Assembly (NCBI GenBank): GCA_030037575.1
Contig: JASHRB010000179.1
Location: 1 to 6,086 of the forward strand
Origin: Candidatus Sulfotelmatobacter sp.
GTDB lineage: Bacteria > Acidobacteriota > Terriglobia > Terriglobales > Acidobacteriaceae
Direction of reading: 5' to 3'
Length of the DNA stretch: 6,086 nt
Shown: in pieces, positions 5,482 to 6,086 of the stretch
Numbering within the stretch: position 1 is the stretch's first letter
How the letters are laid out: each line of letters begins with the position of its first letter
The notes under the pieces: generated by a model
Seen by the model: only the letters and a program-made list of their open reading frames with translations
The model's database searches: none
What the model was told of the DNA's origin: nothing
Position numbers and translations under genes: made by a program

Positions 5482-5781
5482 ATGACCGCCGCCGAAAAAG
5501 CCGTCGAGGCCCGCCGCTTCATCGTGCGCGGGCGGGTGCAGGGGGTGGGCTTTCGCTGGTTCGTCGAGCGCGAGGCGCACATTCTCGGCCTTACGGGCTG
5601 GGTGCGCAACAACGCGGATGGCAGCGTTGAAGTGCTGGCCCAAGGCACGCACGATCAGCTCTGGGGACTTCATTCGCGCCTGCGCGAAGGGCCGCGGGCG
5701 GCGCGCGTCGATGCCGTGGAAGAAGCCCAAGCGCGCCCAATCGCCAGCCTCACTTCATTTCGAATTGAAGGAGCGTGGTAG
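5482..5781 (+). CDS. acyP: Acylphosphatase
   Basis: A small cytoplasmic enzyme that hydrolyses carboxyl-phosphate bonds such as acetyl phosphate or 1,3-bisphosphoglycerate. From ATG 5482 it has 99 residues, close to the usual 90-100. The signature GRVQGVGFRWFV (17-28) contains the phosphate-binding loop with catalytic Arg25, and GWVRNNADGSVEV (39-51) supplies catalytic Asn43. A final SFRIEGAW strand completes the fold. The start is less certain because no clear Shine-Dalgarno precedes it. GTG 5476 is an in-frame alternative two codons earlier, and the longer open frame from 5359 adds sequence unlike the family. It lies between efp and apt in the same direction. Confidence 0.93.
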   Translation: MTAAEKAVEARRFIVRGRVQGVGFRWFVEREAHILGLTGWVRNNADGSVEVLAQGTHDQLWGLHSRLREGPRAARVDAVEEAQARPIASLTSFRIEGAW

Positions 5782-5786
5782 AACAG

Positions 5787-5882
5787 GGTGCTAGAGTTTC
5801 AAGGGTGCAAAGTTGTAAGGCGAAAACGTCCGGTTCTCTCGATGCACTGTGCAACCCTCGAAACATGGCAACCGTGAAACTT
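5787..5882. repeat. Inverted array of degenerate octamers upstream of apt
   Basis: Rightward units: GTTTCAAG (5796-5803), GGTGCAAA (5804-5811), GTTGTAAG (5812-5819), with a 9-base relative just before (GGTGCTAGA, 5787-5795). On the opposite strand, from the apt side, come GTTTCACG (complement 5873-5880), GTTGCCAT (5865-5872), GTTTCGAG (5857-5864) and GGTTGCACA (5848-5856). The arms pair as 5796-5809 with 5850-5864 (one mismatch, one bulge), or as 5796-5808 with 5868-5880 (11 of 13 pairs). The loop is about 40 bases. The structure ends 10 bases before the apt Shine-Dalgarno. It may be a regulatory RNA switch, a protein-binding array or an intergenic repeat element. Confidence 0.55.
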
Positions 5883-5891
5883 CTCAGCCCC

Positions 5892-5896
5892 AGGAG
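5892..5896 (+). promoter_or_regulatory. Shine-Dalgarno selecting the TTG start of apt
   Basis: AGGAG lies 9 bases before TTG 5906, the first start that gives a family-length N-terminus. An earlier in-frame GTG at 5849 lies inside the octamer array and has no ribosome site. Confidence 0.6.
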
Positions 5897-5905
5897 CCTC
5901 CGCCC

Positions 5906-6086
5906 TTGTCGCCCAAATCGAGACTGGATGATGCGCAGTTAAAAAAGCTGATCCGCGAAGTCCCCGATTTCCCCAAAAAAGGCATTCTCTTTTACGACAT
6001 CACGACGCTGCTGAAAGACAAAGTCGGCTTCGCTACGCTCGTCGACCGGCTCTCCGAGCAGTATGTCGATCAGAAGGTGGATCTCG
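5906..6086 (+). CDS. apt: Adenine phosphoribosyltransferase, 3' end cut by window edge
   Basis: The first 60 residues of Apt, which makes AMP and pyrophosphate from adenine and PRPP in purine salvage. The conserved N-terminal block is clear: [25 protein letters not shown] (residues 12-36), followed by [13 protein letters not shown]. The Asp-rich PRPP-binding motif lies beyond the window, so catalytic completeness cannot be judged. TTG 5906 is chosen because AGGAG precedes it at 9 bases and the family normally has about 10 residues before LKKLIR. An ATG at 5931 is out of frame. No promoter was recognised in the 124-base spacer after acyP, so apt may be read through from acyP or be controlled by the octamer array. 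Confidence 0.92.
   Translation, partial: MSPKSRLDDAQLKKLIREVPDFPKKGILFYDITTLLKDKVGFATLVDRLSEQYVDQKVDL

Noticed and set aside
5362..5730. Leftward 122-codon frame over acyP
   Set aside because: It is antisense to an intact acylphosphatase with both catalytic residues.
5796..5882. CRISPR array
   Set aside because: The units are 8 bases, degenerate and without spacers, and no cas genes are nearby.

Overview
The window is about 60% G+C chromosomal DNA carrying mostly housekeeping genes. Several features point to an acidobacterium (Acidobacteriota, perhaps Terriglobia): an EF-P with a PGNLRAF loop, a PilZ protein beginning EKRAARRF, and an AMIN protein with a Cys-containing beta domain. This placement rests on remembered family resemblance, not on a search. 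I see no tRNA, rRNA, transposase, integrase, CRISPR array or obvious foreign island.

Layout: (1) bases 2-1369 (+), the 3' nine-tenths of trpE, cut by the left edge. (2) 1412-2020 (-), trpG, convergent with trpE across a 42-base gap that holds two short hairpins. (3) 2192-2518 (+), a single-domain PilZ protein, divergent from trpG. (4) about 2640-4034 (+), an exported AMIN-domain protein with a FecR-like beta domain, a long low-complexity tail and an amphipathic C-terminus. (5) 4112-4426 (-), a small YtxH-type membrane protein, convergent with the AMIN gene. (6) 4705-5265 (+), efp. (7) 5482-5781 (+), acylphosphatase. (8) 5906 to the right edge (+), the 5' part of apt.

Functions: TrpE and TrpG together form anthranilate synthase, the first step from chorismate to tryptophan, but here they lie on opposite strands and cannot share a transcript. 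The PilZ protein is a likely cyclic-di-GMP receptor. The AMIN and YtxH proteins act at the cell envelope. EF-P rescues ribosomes stalled at proline runs, acylphosphatase hydrolyses acyl phosphates, and Apt salvages adenine. No single pathway links (3) to (8).

The most unusual items are: an EF-P whose loop tip is Asn where modified EF-Ps carry Lys or Arg; an inverted array of degenerate octamers between acyP and apt that could fold in two mutually exclusive ways just before the apt ribosome site; the poorly characterised AMIN architecture; the convergent split of trpE and trpG; and a palindromic, repeat-like spacer between efp and acyP. I found no clear new defence or mobile system.
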